Shown: positions 1 through 8,681 of the stretch, piece by piece | Layout of the letters: each line of letters starts with the position of its first letter | How positions within the stretch are numbered: the first letter of the stretch is position 1 | Assembly (NCBI RefSeq): GCF_012275375.1 | Contig: NZ_JAAZQJ010000002.1 | Location: forward strand, 1 to 64,000 | Length of the DNA: 64,000 bases | Source: Dyella sp. SG609 | GTDB lineage: Bacteria; Pseudomonadota; Gammaproteobacteria; Xanthomonadales; Rhodanobacteraceae | Direction of reading: 5' to 3' | Notes under the pieces: model-generated | Seen by the model: the letters and a program-made list of their open reading frames with translations, nothing else | Databases searched by the model: none | Told to the model about the DNA's origin: nothing | Program-made: the position numbers and the translations under genes

Positions 1-741
1 GCGGTGACGCAAGCCGCGCGCGCCGCCATGGAAGTGGCCGAGCGGGCGGGCGAGAAGCCGTCGGGTCGCTTGCGCGTCAGCTGTCCCGTCGGCGTCGCGC
101 ATCTTTTTCTCGCGCCGGTCCTCGGCGAATTTCTTCGCGCCCATCCGGACGTGCGTCTGGAACTGGACCTGACCAATCGGCGGGTCGATGTGATCGGCGA
201 AGGCTACGACGTCGCGCTGCGCATCCGTACGGCGATGGACGATTCCAGCCTGGTCGTGCGCACGTTCGGCCTGAGCGAACAGGTCCTCGCGGCCAGTCCG
301 TCCTTCGTGCGCGAGCGAGGCCCCTTTGCTTCCGCCGCCGCGCTGCAGGGCGTGGCCGGAGTGGGGCCGGGAGGCGCGGGAGCGGAGCGTCCGCGCTGGC
401 GCATGGCGGCGCCGGACGGCGCCACGATCGAGATCGAGTATGCGCCGGCGCTGGTGACTGACGACGTCCATCTGCTGCAGCAGGCGGCCATGGCCGGCAT
501 CGGCGTGGCGCAGCTGCCGTTCAATCTTTGCGGCGAAGCGATCGCGGATGGACGGCTGATTCAGCTGCTGCCCGGCCATCGCATCGCCGCGCACCAGTTG
601 CATGCCGTGTTCCCGTCGCGGCGCGGCATGGTGCCCGCCGTCCGGTCGTTTATCGAATTCCTCGCAGCCGAGCTTCCGCGCATGACGGCGCGCGCGAACG
701 AACACTTCCGGCAGATGGCCGGCAACGCGGATCGCGGCTGA
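1..741 (+). CDS. LysR-family transcriptional regulator, C-terminal part
   Basis: The reading frame is open from the first base, so the gene begins left of the window and the winged-helix DNA-binding domain is missing. The visible 246 codons are the end of the linker helix followed by a LysR substrate-binding domain. It shows the usual opening GRLRVSCPVG, the segment FLRAHPDVRLEL, and the late AGIGVAQLPFNLCGEAIADGRL stretch, quoted here only as a marker of the second lobe. This version resembles the regulators of the CrgA/DhcR-like branch, which often control a divergent oxidoreductase gene, but the target is outside the window. It converges on the GH27 gene with 44 bases between the two stops. 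Family is secure; ligand and regulon cannot be told. Confidence 0.9.
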   Translation, partial: AVTQAARAAMEVAERAGEKPSGRLRVSCPVGVAHLFLAPVLGEFLRAHPDVRLELDLTNRRVDVIGEGYDVALRIRTAMDDSSLVVRTFGLSEQVLAASPSFVRERGPFASAAALQGVAGVGPGGAGAERPRWRMAAPDGATIEIEYAPALVTDDVHLLQQAAMAGIGVAQLPFNLCGEAIADGRLIQLLPGHRIAAHQLHAVFPSRRGMVPAVRSFIEFLAAELPRMTARANEHFRQMAGNADRG

Positions 742-785
742 TCCGCGCGGGCGGCCGGGCCAGGCTGCGCGCTGCCGGGCCCGTG

Positions 786-2162
786 TCAGTCGCGGCGCAG
801 CCGGCGCAAGGCAAACAAGGCGCTGCCATGCGCGGGCAGTTCGATATCGAGCTTGCCCGCGGCGTCGGCGCGCCGGCCGCTCCATAGCTCGCGCCCCTCA
901 TACCGTCCCGGCTCCAGCCCCAGTTCGTGCCAGTCCGCATGCAGCGCAAAAGGCCGCTCGCCCAGGTTGAACACGGCCAGATAGCGCTCGCCATCGCGGC
1001 CTTCGGCCACCCATGCGCGCAGCGATTGCAGGCGCGCGGGCAGAGGTTCGACCGGACGATTGCCGTGGCTGTCCTGATCGATCGCAATCACGTCCTTGTT
1101 GGTGAGCAACGCCCGCGTCGCCTCGTCCAGCCTGGTGAGGTTGGCGCCCAGGATGAGCGGCGAACGCGCCATGGCGAGCAGGCCCAGCAGCGTGCGCTGT
1201 TCGTCCAGGCTCAGGCGCGAGCGGCGCGCCTCGCCCCAGCCCGGATGCGGGGCGAGCATGCCGAACGGCAGCATGTCGGCATCGGGCCAGCGGCCGTCGC
1301 CGGCGTGGCCGGCCCAGGCCGGCAGGCGCTCGAAGACGTCGCGCACGCCCATGGGAAAATCGTCCTGCGGGCGCTTGTGGGTGAACGACCAGCCATCCCA
1401 GACGTCGTTGGAAATGCGCCACATCTGTCCGTACTGGCGGATTTCCGCCGCGTGCGCCAGCTGGGTGGGGCCGGGCGACAGGCTGAGTACGATCGGCCGG
1501 CCGGCTTTGCGGATGGCCGATGCGATCTGGCGGATCTCGCTGATCTTGTACGGGTGGTCGGCAATGCAGTCGACCTTGAGGAAATCCACGCCCCAGCCCG
1601 CATACAAGGCCAGCATGGAATCGTAGTAGGCCTGTCCGGCGGCGTTGTCCCGCACGCCGTAATTGCTGTCGTCCCAGGGGCAGGTATCCGCGGTGTCGGC
1701 AGCGTCGCTGGCGTGGAAAGCGGAGCCGGCGATGGGCAGCTGGTCCGCCACCGTCTGTTTCGGCATGCCGCGCACGATGTGGATGCCGAACTTCAGGCCT
1801 TGCGCATGCACCCAGTCCGCCAGCGGCTTGAAGCCCTGTCCATCGGCGGCGGAAGGGAAACGATTGAGCGCGGGAACCAGCAGGCCATGGGCATCCAGCG
1901 CGTAGTCGCGGTTCTGCAGGGTGTTGCCGAAGGGGCGGCGCATGTACCAGCCCTGGTCGATCACCGCATAGGTCCAGCCGTGGGCGCGCAGCCCGGCGAG
2001 CACGCTCGCATTGGCTTTGAAATCCGCTTCGTCGATGGTCAGGCCGTAAGAGTCCCAGCTGTTCCAGCCCATGGGCGGGGCGGGGCTGACCTCCTGTGCC
2101 GCCAGGGTGCCCGATAGCGCAAGCGAGAAAATCAGCAGCGCGGCTCGCATGGTGTGATGCAT
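786..2162 (-). CDS. GH27 alpha-galactosidase, secreted
   Basis: 458 residues. A signal peptide (about residues 1-22, ending LAAQ) is followed by the GH27 opening PPMGWNSWDSYG at 29-40. The nucleophile should be Asp198 in LKVDCI and the acid/base Asp253 in RISNDVWDGW, both in the expected (beta/alpha)8 positions. The C-terminal 80 residues form the usual antiparallel beta domain. The enzyme should remove terminal alpha-galactose from galactomannan, galactosylated xyloglucan or raffinose sugars in the periplasm or outside the cell. The ATG at 2162 is preferred because GGGAG lies 8 bases upstream; a second ATG sits four codons in. GH27 also contains beta-L-arabinopyranosidases and isomalto-dextranases, so substrate is less certain than family. 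Confidence 0.92.
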   Translation of the reverse strand: MHHTMRAALLIFSLALSGTLAAQEVSPAPPMGWNSWDSYGLTIDEADFKANASVLAGLRAHGWTYAVIDQGWYMRRPFGNTLQNRDYALDAHGLLVPALNRFPSAADGQGFKPLADWVHAQGLKFGIHIVRGMPKQTVADQLPIAGSAFHASDAADTADTCPWDDSNYGVRDNAAGQAYYDSMLALYAGWGVDFLKVDCIADHPYKISEIRQIASAIRKAGRPIVLSLSPGPTQLAHAAEIRQYGQMWRISNDVWDGWSFTHKRPQDDFPMGVRDVFERLPAWAGHAGDGRWPDADMLPFGMLAPHPGWGEARRSRLSLDEQRTLLGLLAMARSPLILGANLTRLDEATRALLTNKDVIAIDQDSHGNRPVEPLPARLQSLRAWVAEGRDGERYLAVFNLGERPFALHADWHELGLEPGRYEGRELWSGRRADAAGKLDIELPAHGSALFALRRLRRD

Positions 2163-2233
2163 GAGGGGTGCTCCCGCCGTCCATTCGGCATCTCCCCATG
2201 AAACGCCACACGGGCTCGCGCTGCATTACGCAA

Positions 2234-2249
2234 AACCGCAGTTGCGGTT
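2234..2249. promoter_or_regulatory. palindrome upstream of the GH27 gene
   Basis: Perfect 7-bp inverted repeat AACCGCA-GT-TGCGGTT. It lies about 72 bases upstream of the GH27 start and only 15 bases past the stop of the SGNH gene, which is also on the minus strand. It could be an operator for the alpha-galactosidase or a weak hairpin ending the SGNH transcript. No T tract follows, which slightly favours an operator. Confidence 0.35.
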
Positions 2250-2263
2250 ATGAAATCCGCAAC

Positions 2264-3544
2264 TCAGTCTTCCAGTAGGCCAAGATCGATGGAGTCCGCC
2301 ATGGCCTGGTAGCCCACGTCATTGGGATGCAGATGATCGCCGCTGTCGAAAGCGGGCAGCAGCGTCGTGGGGTTGGCCGGATCGCGCACGATGCTGTCGA
2401 AGTCGAGCACGCCGTCGGCGCCGTTCGCGGAGCGCACGAAGGCATTGACGGCTTCGCGTTTCATTTCTCCCGCGGCGTCGTAGTACGAGGCGCCGTTGTA
2501 CGGCGTAATCGTCGCCAGGTAGATCTTGATATGGCTGGCCTTCGCCTGGGCGATGGTGGCCTGCATGGCGGCGATGATCTGGCCGGCGGATACGTTCTGC
2601 GGCGGATAGAGTTCGCCGATGCCGATGTCGTTGATGCCCAGCAGGATCATCACGTGCGTGGCGCCGGAAACGCCGGCCACGTCGTGGGCGAAGCGGGTCA
2701 CCGCCGCGGGGCCGACGCCGTCGTAGATCCAGCGGTTGCCCGCGATGGCGGCATTGACCACGCTCGCGCGGCCCAGGCTATGCGCCGCGGCCTGCACGCG
2801 ATTGTCGAGATCGTTGGGCCAGCGGCGGTTGGTGTCGGGGGTGGAGCCGTAGCCGTCGGTGATCGAATCGCCAAAGGCCACGACCACCTTGTACGGATGC
2901 GCCGCCAGGTCGGTGACGCCGGAGTTGCCGGCCGTCGATGCGTCCACTTCGCTGAGCCAGTAGTACTTGCCCGTGGCCGTGGCACTGCCCATGGCCGCGG
3001 CGGACGCCTGATCGCCGGGGGCAAGGTAGTTGGTCTGCATGCCGATGGTGTGGGTGGTGACGACGGGCGTGTTCAGCGGCACGAACAGGCTGATCGCGAG
3101 ATCCGCGTGCGTGGGAAACGGCAGGCTCACCGGATCGCTCCAGCGTTCTTCGCCCGGTGCGAGGGTCAGGCTGCGCCTGCCGTCGAAGCGGAGCGCCTGG
3201 TCGGTGGCAAGGTCGATGCCGCCATTGCCGGTGCTGCGGGCAACCCGCGCTTCGTCGAAGGTGACGGGCGTGGTTCCGAAGTAATTGGTCAGCTTGATGC
3301 GGATCAGGTTTCCGCCGTGCGAAGTGTGGACGATCTGGCGAATGGACTGGTTCGAAATCGTCAGGGGCGGGACGGTGGTGCCTGGAAACAGGATGTTGTA
3401 ATCCTGCGGCGCCGCATACCAGGTCGCGAACCATGGCGGCTGCACGCAGGCGGCCGACAAGAGCATGACCAGCATGGCGCAGGCAAGGGTTTTTCCAAGC
3501 AGGTCGATGATGCGAACGACTCTCTGAAATACGCGCTTATTCAT
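2264..3544 (-). CDS. SGNH/GDSL-type esterase, exported
   Basis: 426 residues from ATG 3544, chosen because GGGAGA lies about 7 bases upstream; ATGs at 3550 and 3571 would add two and nine residues. A hydrophobic export segment covers residues 14-33 and ends in Cys33 (LLSAAC), possibly a lipoprotein, although the -3 residue is Ser and not Leu. Residues 40-215 form a beta-rich N-terminal domain. The SGNH domain follows: block I FGDSITDG with catalytic Ser227, block II AGNRW (Gly269, Asn270), block III GIND (Asn305), and block V DHLH with Asp403 and His406. The family includes acetyl esterases acting on xylan or pectin and lysophospholipase-like enzymes. The carbohydrate-enzyme neighbours favour a glycan deacetylase, but that is inference. 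Confidence 0.88.
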   Translation of the reverse strand: MNKRVFQRVVRIIDLLGKTLACAMLVMLLSAACVQPPWFATWYAAPQDYNILFPGTTVPPLTISNQSIRQIVHTSHGGNLIRIKLTNYFGTTPVTFDEARVARSTGNGGIDLATDQALRFDGRRSLTLAPGEERWSDPVSLPFPTHADLAISLFVPLNTPVVTTHTIGMQTNYLAPGDQASAAAMGSATATGKYYWLSEVDASTAGNSGVTDLAAHPYKVVVAFGDSITDGYGSTPDTNRRWPNDLDNRVQAAAHSLGRASVVNAAIAGNRWIYDGVGPAAVTRFAHDVAGVSGATHVMILLGINDIGIGELYPPQNVSAGQIIAAMQATIAQAKASHIKIYLATITPYNGASYYDAAGEMKREAVNAFVRSANGADGVLDFDSIVRDPANPTTLLPAFDSGDHLHPNDVGYQAMADSIDLGLLED

Positions 3545-3921
3545 GACCATTTCTCCCATGGTGATTTGCACGTGTGTTGATGAGGGCAGGGCGCGGACAG
3601 AAGCTTCCCATCCGCCCGGTCGAGGCGGGCGGTTGCGCGGAAAGCATGCTTTGTTGCTGGTGGGGCGCTGGCGTTCTATCGCCCGGCGCGTGGTTATTCT
3701 GTTATGGCGCGCGGCATTTATGCGCTAATGGCGCGCTCGCATTTTAATCCTGCGATGGCGATCACCTTTTATCGTCCATGCAAATAGCGGACTTTTATGC
3801 GCGAGAAAAATATTTCCGCTGCAACTTGCGCCATGGAGAAAATCATTCCATTAATGCGGAAGATAATTTCAGCAACGCATTAACCACCATTGCGGCGAAT
3901 GGATAATCGCCGCCGCTGCGA
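3545..3921. other. intergenic region between the acyltransferase and SGNH genes
   Basis: No convincing gene. It serves as upstream region for the SGNH gene and downstream region for the acyltransferase. An AT-richer stretch lies at about 3690-3890. A 7-bp inverted repeat GCGGCGA/TCGCCGC at 3892-3913 sits just past the acyltransferase stop and could help end that transcript, but no T run follows it. Confidence 0.5.
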
Positions 3922-5157
3922 TCAGGCTTTCTTCGCCAGCCTCGCCGGATCGACGTCCGCGGGCCGCGTGGCTTGTTCGCGCGTGGGCAGCGGCGTGACC
4001 GTCGCCTCGCGGGCAAAGGACCACTTGCCAAAGCGGCTGGCCAGCCGGATCGCCGGCAGATCGACCAGGCTTCTGAACGGCACCGACAACAGCAGCGACG
4101 CAGCCACGGTGATAAGCGAGCCAAGCACGGCAGCCGCCTGATAACCCAGCGGCGCCAGCAGCACGCCGAACGAAGCCAGCCCGATGCTGGACAGCAGGAT
4201 GCTGTGAATCAGGTAAAGCGAAAAAGAAATACCGCCCAGCCAGGCCAGCGGCTTGCTGGAAAGCGCGGCGGACATCGTCTTCGAATGGAGCACCAGCCAG
4301 ACCAGCAGCAGGCCGCCCAGTGATGGAAACAGAAACGCGGGATCCGCCCGGATATGGTGCGCGGCCAGCCACGCCGCCAGCGCCTGCAGCGGCGCGTAGA
4401 ACGTGCTCTGGGCATGGAAGCCGCCAAGCACCAGCGCAAGCGCCAGCAGCAGGTAGCGGATAACCGCGGAGGAGGGCGGCTTGGGCCAGGCATGCAGATA
4501 GGCGCCGCCGAAGAACAGCGCGCCGAGCAGATAAGGCGGCTCGCCTTCCCAGACCAGGGCGCCCGCGCACAGCAGCGCGCAGATGCCGGCGCAACGCGAT
4601 CGGCCGAACAGCGCCATGAAGGCGAACAGGCCGATCGAACCGATCAATTCGACATTGATCGTCCACAGCACGTAGTTGTAGCCGTTATGGCCGAGCAGCA
4701 GCGAGCCGAACAGCGCGTCTTTGACGGCCAGGAAAATGCGCGCATGGATGTGATACCAATCGCCAAGAAAATGGCGGCCATTAGGCACGACGTCCGAAAT
4801 CAGCCCGAGCTTGATCACCGCATAACCGAGCAGCACCGAAGCGAATACCGGCACGCCAAGGCGCGGAAACCGCTTGATGGCCGCTTCGTCCAGGCGGGCC
4901 GACTCCGGCTGTTCGAAATACCGGCGCGTCAGCACATACCCGCTCATGACGAAGAAAATGGCGACCGAGGCCGTGCCGTTATAGAGCACCGTCAACGGAC
5001 TGTTCTGGATAAACGGCTCCCAGCCGGCGAGCAGGTGGGCGGGCAATCCGGATTGCAGATAGGGAAAGAACGCCCATGCGCAATGCGAGAACACCACGAC
5101 CAACGCGGCGATACCGCGCAGCCCTTCCAGGGCCTGATTCTTGTTCTGAAAATTCAT
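3922..5157 (-). CDS. membrane-bound acyltransferase, acyltransferase-3 family
   Basis: 411 residues from ATG 5157; an ATG at 5187 would add ten residues. The family N-terminus is clear: ALEGLRGIAALVVVFSHCAW, with the Arg and His that mark acyltransferase-3 proteins, then NGTASVAIFFVMSGYVLTRRYF. About ten hydrophobic segments follow, including WLGGISFSLYLIHS near residue 310. Such inner-membrane enzymes transfer acetyl or other acyl groups to extracellular polysaccharide, O-antigen or small molecules. The neighbours give no direct clue to the acceptor, and the gene stands alone, with the DUF308-like gene 114 bases upstream on the same strand. The Shine-Dalgarno signal is poor at either start. 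Confidence 0.85.
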   Translation of the reverse strand: MNFQNKNQALEGLRGIAALVVVFSHCAWAFFPYLQSGLPAHLLAGWEPFIQNSPLTVLYNGTASVAIFFVMSGYVLTRRYFEQPESARLDEAAIKRFPRLGVPVFASVLLGYAVIKLGLISDVVPNGRHFLGDWYHIHARIFLAVKDALFGSLLLGHNGYNYVLWTINVELIGSIGLFAFMALFGRSRCAGICALLCAGALVWEGEPPYLLGALFFGGAYLHAWPKPPSSAVIRYLLLALALVLGGFHAQSTFYAPLQALAAWLAAHHIRADPAFLFPSLGGLLLVWLVLHSKTMSAALSSKPLAWLGGISFSLYLIHSILLSSIGLASFGVLLAPLGYQAAAVLGSLITVAASLLLSVPFRSLVDLPAIRLASRFGKWSFAREATVTPLPTREQATRPADVDPARLAKKA

Positions 5158-5270
5158 AGGTAAACAGTGGCCGGCAGTCATCCGCACGCCGGATTACCGG
5201 CCGCACGCAAGCCGGCCATGCTATCCGCGCGGCCGGCAGGCCGCGCGTGTAGTTCGTCACGATGCGGACG

Positions 5271-5822
5271 TCAGCGGCCGGATAGATCCATGGCGACTTC
5301 CGTGCGCTGGCGCTTGAACGTCAGCCAGAGCGCCGACAGCAGGAAATACAGGCCGCCGAACGCGGCATAGGGAGCCAGCTCCGCAATCGTAGGCGCCGTT
5401 CCGAATGACTTGACGGTAAAGATCACGCCCGCCAGTGCGGACTGCGCTCCGCTGATCATCATGAAGACCTGGCCGCCCAGCTTGCGCCGCCGGATACCGA
5501 CCGCCAGCTGGAACAGGCCGGCGAGCAGCGCCCAGATGCCGAACACCAGCACGCCGCCCGCATTGCCATGCAGGGCGAAGGCCACGGCCATGCACGCGGC
5601 GGTGACGATGCTGGTAACCGCATTGAATTTCTGCCCGGGATTGACCTGGAGTCCTCCGCTGCGCCGGGCGTCGATCACATTGGCGAGCGCGTCCCAGGCG
5701 GGATAGATCACCAGCAGGGCGCCGACGACGAGTGCCGGAGCCGCGGCCGAAAGGAAAGCCAGCGCCACCCAGGCGAAGGCGGCGATGGCGCGGAGGAGAT
5801 AGAAGTTGCGCAAGGAGTTCAT
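5271..5822 (-). CDS. small multipass membrane protein, HdeD/DUF308-like
   Basis: 183 residues with five or six transmembrane segments, for example FAWVALAFLSAAAPALVVGALLVIYP and VLVFGIWALLAGLFQLAVGI. Two repeated helical-hairpin units with the pattern GIWALLAGLFQL...GIRRR resemble DUF308/HdeD proteins, which are often linked to acid stress. It is divergently transcribed from the TetR regulator, and two near-identical 19-bp sites lie between them. The likely picture is that the TetR protein represses this gene and itself. No catalytic residues can be recognised and the cellular role is unknown. Confidence 0.7.
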   Translation of the reverse strand: MNSLRNFYLLRAIAAFAWVALAFLSAAAPALVVGALLVIYPAWDALANVIDARRSGGLQVNPGQKFNAVTSIVTAACMAVAFALHGNAGGVLVFGIWALLAGLFQLAVGIRRRKLGGQVFMMISGAQSALAGVIFTVKSFGTAPTIAELAPYAAFGGLYFLLSALWLTFKRQRTEVAMDLSGR

Positions 5823-5856
5823 GAGAGGGGTGTCTGCGGGGGGATGGAGTGAGTAA

Positions 5857-5934
5857 CCTACTAGTAGGTAGGTATCTATGTCAATAAGTATTTAAAAACG
5901 TCAAGTGGTGCATAAATACCTACCTAGTGATAGG
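5857..5934. promoter_or_regulatory. paired inverted operators in the TetR/DUF308 divergent promoter
   Basis: Two 19-bp sites in opposite orientation: 5857-5875 (CCTACTAGTAGGTAGGTAT) and 5916-5934, whose reverse complement is CCTATCACTAGGTAGGTAT. They match at 16 of 19 positions, including the 11-bp block TAGGTAGGTAT. The left site also contains the perfect palindrome CCTACTAGTAGG. The 40 bases between them are AT-rich and should hold both promoters, so protein on both sites would cover both divergent genes. They are probably the binding sites of the adjacent TetR regulator. Confidence 0.65.
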
Positions 5935-5943
5935 ATGGCCTCC

Positions 5944-6522
5944 ATGAATACCCAGCAGAAATTGATCGATTCGGCCCGCCACCTGATCCAGATCCGGGGC
6001 TACAACGGCTTCAGCTATGCCGACGTCGCCGACGAGGTGCAGATGCGCAAGGCCAGCATCCATCACCATTTCCCCGCCAAATCCGACCTGGCGAAAGCCG
6101 TGGTGGAGCAATCCCGCGCCGTCATCGTGGAGCAGACCCGGCTCCTGGATGACGGCGCCTTCGATCCCGATGCGCAGCTGCGCATGTACACCGGCTATTG
6201 GGAGAAGTGCATCGCCGATGCATCCGCGCCGTTCTGCGTGGCCGGCATGCTGGCCAGCGAATTGCCGACGCTGCCGGCGGACCTCGCGCAGGAAGTGCGG
6301 GCTCACTTCCACGACCTGTCCGGCTGGCTGGAACGGGTGATGACCCGCGGCGCGCAACTGGGCCGCTTCCAGCTGCAGGGATCGGCGCGCCAGGAGGCGG
6401 AGGCGTTCATGGCCATGGTGTATGGCGCCATGCTGGCGGCGCGAGCCTATGGCGATGCGAAAGTCTTCAGCGACATCGTGGCAGGCGCATTGAAGCGGCT
6501 GGCGCCGCCCGTCGTGCGTTAG
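5944..6522 (+). CDS. TetR-family transcriptional regulator
   Basis: 192 residues. The TetR N-terminal helix-turn-helix is clear: KLIDSARHLIQIRGYNGFSYADVADEVQMRKASIHHHFPAKSDLAKAV, cited by its residues 6-53 and key recognition helix MRKASIHHHF. The C-terminal half, with YWEKCIADASAPFCVAGMLASELP, resembles TetR_C regulators of the AcuR/YdhM-like type that sense small electrophiles or acids. ATG 5944 is preferred because AGGA lies 8 bases upstream. ATG 5935 would add three residues and starts directly at the operator edge. The gene is divergent from the DUF308-like membrane protein and probably regulates it and itself through the paired sites upstream. Confidence 0.9.
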   Translation: MNTQQKLIDSARHLIQIRGYNGFSYADVADEVQMRKASIHHHFPAKSDLAKAVVEQSRAVIVEQTRLLDDGAFDPDAQLRMYTGYWEKCIADASAPFCVAGMLASELPTLPADLAQEVRAHFHDLSGWLERVMTRGAQLGRFQLQGSARQEAEAFMAMVYGAMLAARAYGDAKVFSDIVAGALKRLAPPVVR

Positions 6523-6559
6523 GCGCCGCGCGGCCGGGATGCATGCGCCATTCCCCATG

Positions 6560-6586
6560 AAGGCCGCGCCATCGCAGCGCGGCCTT
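6560..6586. terminator. hairpin between convergent TetR and M13 genes
   Basis: Perfect 10-bp stem AAGGCCGCGC/GCGCGGCCTT with a 7-base loop, lying 38 bases after the TetR stop and followed on the plus strand by CTTCGTT. It sits only 5 bases from the M13 stop on the other strand, so it may serve both transcripts. Confidence 0.65.
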
Positions 6587-6591
6587 CTTCG

Positions 6592-8637
6592 TTACCAGAT
6601 CCGCACCTGGTCCTTCACCGGCCGCAGCATGGCATCGCCCGTCCTGCACTGAAACGCTTGCGCAAACGCCGGCACATTGCCCAGCGTGCCGACGATGCGT
6701 TCGTGCGGCGGCGCATGCGGATTGCTCGCCAGGTAGACCAGGGTCTGCTGTTCGCGCATGCGGGCGCGCCATATCCGGGCGAAAGCCAGGAAAAAGCGCT
6801 GGTCCTGGGTATAGCCGTCGATGCGGCGGTTCGCCTCCGCGGGGGCCGCCTTGAGCGCAGCCTGCAGTGCGTCGTAAGCGATATGTACGCCGCCGAGGTC
6901 CGCGATGTTCTCGCCCAGGGTGAGGCGTCCATTGACGTGCACGTCGGGATGGTCCGGCAAGGGCGCATAGGCGTTGAACTGGCGCACCAGCGCGTCGGCC
7001 CGGCTGTTGAAACGCGCGTTGTCCTCGGCGGTCCACCAGTCGGCCTGGTTGCCTTGTCCGTCGAACTGGCGGCCGGCGTCGTCGAAGCCATGCGTGGCTT
7101 CGTGGCCGATGGCGGCGCCGATACCGCCGTAGTTGATGGCGTCATCGCCATTCGCATAAAAGAACGGCGGCTGCAGAATCGCCGCCGGGAAGGTGATGCT
7201 GTTGTCCTCCGCGCGGTAGAACGCATCCACTGTCTGCGGCAGGACGCTCCAGCGGGTGCGGTCGGTCGGCTGGCCGACCCGCGCCATCGCATCGCGATGG
7301 TTGAAGCGCGCCAGCGCACGAACATTGGCGTAGTAGCCGCCCGCGGACAGCTCAAGGCCGGACCAGTCGCGCCAGTGGTCGGGATAGCCGACCTTGGGCA
7401 CGAAGGCTTGCCATTTGGCCAGCGCGCGCGCCTTGGTGGCGCCGCTCATCCAGTCCAGCGCCTCGATGCGGGCCTTGAGCGCCGCCAGCAGGCGCGTCAC
7501 CAGTACCTGCGCACGCTGCCTGGCTTCGGGAGAAAACGTGCGCGCGACATAGAGCTGGCCCATCGCCTCGCCCATCTGCGCATTGACGGTGCCGAGCACG
7601 CGTTGCCAGCGCGGCTTGTCCCGCTGCTGGCCGGCAAGCGCGCGGCCGTGGAAGTCGAAAGACGCATCCTGGAATGCCTGCGCGAGATAGGGCGCCGCAT
7701 CGTCCAGCAGATGGAAACGCATATAGGCCCGCCATTGCGCCGGCGGCGCGGTGGCCAGCAGGCGGTCGAAGCCGGTAAAGAACGCTGGCGGCGCGAGCGA
7801 GAACTCGGCCGTCGCCGGCAGGCCTTGCGCGGTGAGGAACGGCGCCCAGCGGAAATGCGGGGTGAGGCGATCCGCTTCGGCCGCACGCACGGCGTGGAAC
7901 TGATTCGCCGGCTGGCGGGCTGCTTCCGGCGAGAGCGTCACTTCGGCGAGCGAAGTTTCCAGTGCAAGCGCATCGTCGGCGGCCCGGTCGGGCGCGTCAT
8001 CGCCCGCCAGCTGGAACAGGCGGATCATGTAGTCGCGATAGGCCCGACGCTCCCGCGCATAGCGTGCGTCGGCGTAATAGTCGCGGCTGGGCAGGCCCAG
8101 TGCCGCGGGCGCGGCGGCGCCGATCTGCCGCCGCGCATCGCGAAAATCGCCCTGCACGTCGAAGGCGAACACGAACGGCTGGCCGTCCGCCGCCGCACGC
8201 GCCAGGAAGGCCGCCGTGTCCTCAGGTGTTTTCAACCTGGCGACGGCGTCGAGCGAGGACTGCAGCGGCGCCAGGCCGGCGCGCTCGATCGCCGCGGCAT
8301 CCATGCCGGAGCGGTAGAGCAGGCCGATCTGATGCGCGGCCACGTCGCCACCCGCCGATGCCGACGCGCCGGCCGCGTGCTCGGCGATGTCGCGCTGCAC
8401 GCGCAGGCTCTCCTGCGTGAGCTGGTCGAACACGCCCCAGCGCACCTGGTCCGGCGGAATCGGGTGGGCCGCCAGCCAGCGCGCATTGACGAAGCGATCG
8501 AAATCCACGCAGGGCGCGGCCGAGCGGTCCAGTTCCGCCGTATCGAAAGGAGGTGTTTCAGCGGCGGATATCGATGCGGCGAAAAAAGTCCCGGCGATGG
8601 ACAACAGGGCTGGGGCCAGGCGGCGCGGGCAGGGCAT
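6592..8637 (-). CDS. M13-family zinc endopeptidase (neprilysin/PepO-like), exported
   Basis: 681 residues from ATG 8637; the frame stays open upstream, but that extension is low-complexity and not protein-like. A signal peptide occupies residues 1-26 (ALLSIAGTFFAASISAAE). The N-terminal M13 domain begins CVDFDRFVNARWL. The catalytic zinc site HEATH is at 512-516, and the third ligand with its Asp partner is in GENIADLGG (Glu576, Asp580). The substrate-binding segment VDAFYRAEDNSITFPAAILQPPFF precedes HEATH; its first part departs from the usual VNAYYNP. M13 enzymes cleave small peptides in the periplasm or at the surface. Length is normal for the family. The VOC gene lies 44 bases upstream on the same strand. 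Confidence 0.94.
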   Translation of the reverse strand: MPCPRRLAPALLSIAGTFFAASISAAETPPFDTAELDRSAAPCVDFDRFVNARWLAAHPIPPDQVRWGVFDQLTQESLRVQRDIAEHAAGASASAGGDVAAHQIGLLYRSGMDAAAIERAGLAPLQSSLDAVARLKTPEDTAAFLARAAADGQPFVFAFDVQGDFRDARRQIGAAAPAALGLPSRDYYADARYARERRAYRDYMIRLFQLAGDDAPDRAADDALALETSLAEVTLSPEAARQPANQFHAVRAAEADRLTPHFRWAPFLTAQGLPATAEFSLAPPAFFTGFDRLLATAPPAQWRAYMRFHLLDDAAPYLAQAFQDASFDFHGRALAGQQRDKPRWQRVLGTVNAQMGEAMGQLYVARTFSPEARQRAQVLVTRLLAALKARIEALDWMSGATKARALAKWQAFVPKVGYPDHWRDWSGLELSAGGYYANVRALARFNHRDAMARVGQPTDRTRWSVLPQTVDAFYRAEDNSITFPAAILQPPFFYANGDDAINYGGIGAAIGHEATHGFDDAGRQFDGQGNQADWWTAEDNARFNSRADALVRQFNAYAPLPDHPDVHVNGRLTLGENIADLGGVHIAYDALQAALKAAPAEANRRIDGYTQDQRFFLAFARIWRARMREQQTLVYLASNPHAPPHERIVGTLGNVPAFAQAFQCRTGDAMLRPVKDQVRIW

Positions 8638-8681
8638 GCGTATTTCCTTGGATACAGGGATCGGTTCTGCGGCGGCCGGCC

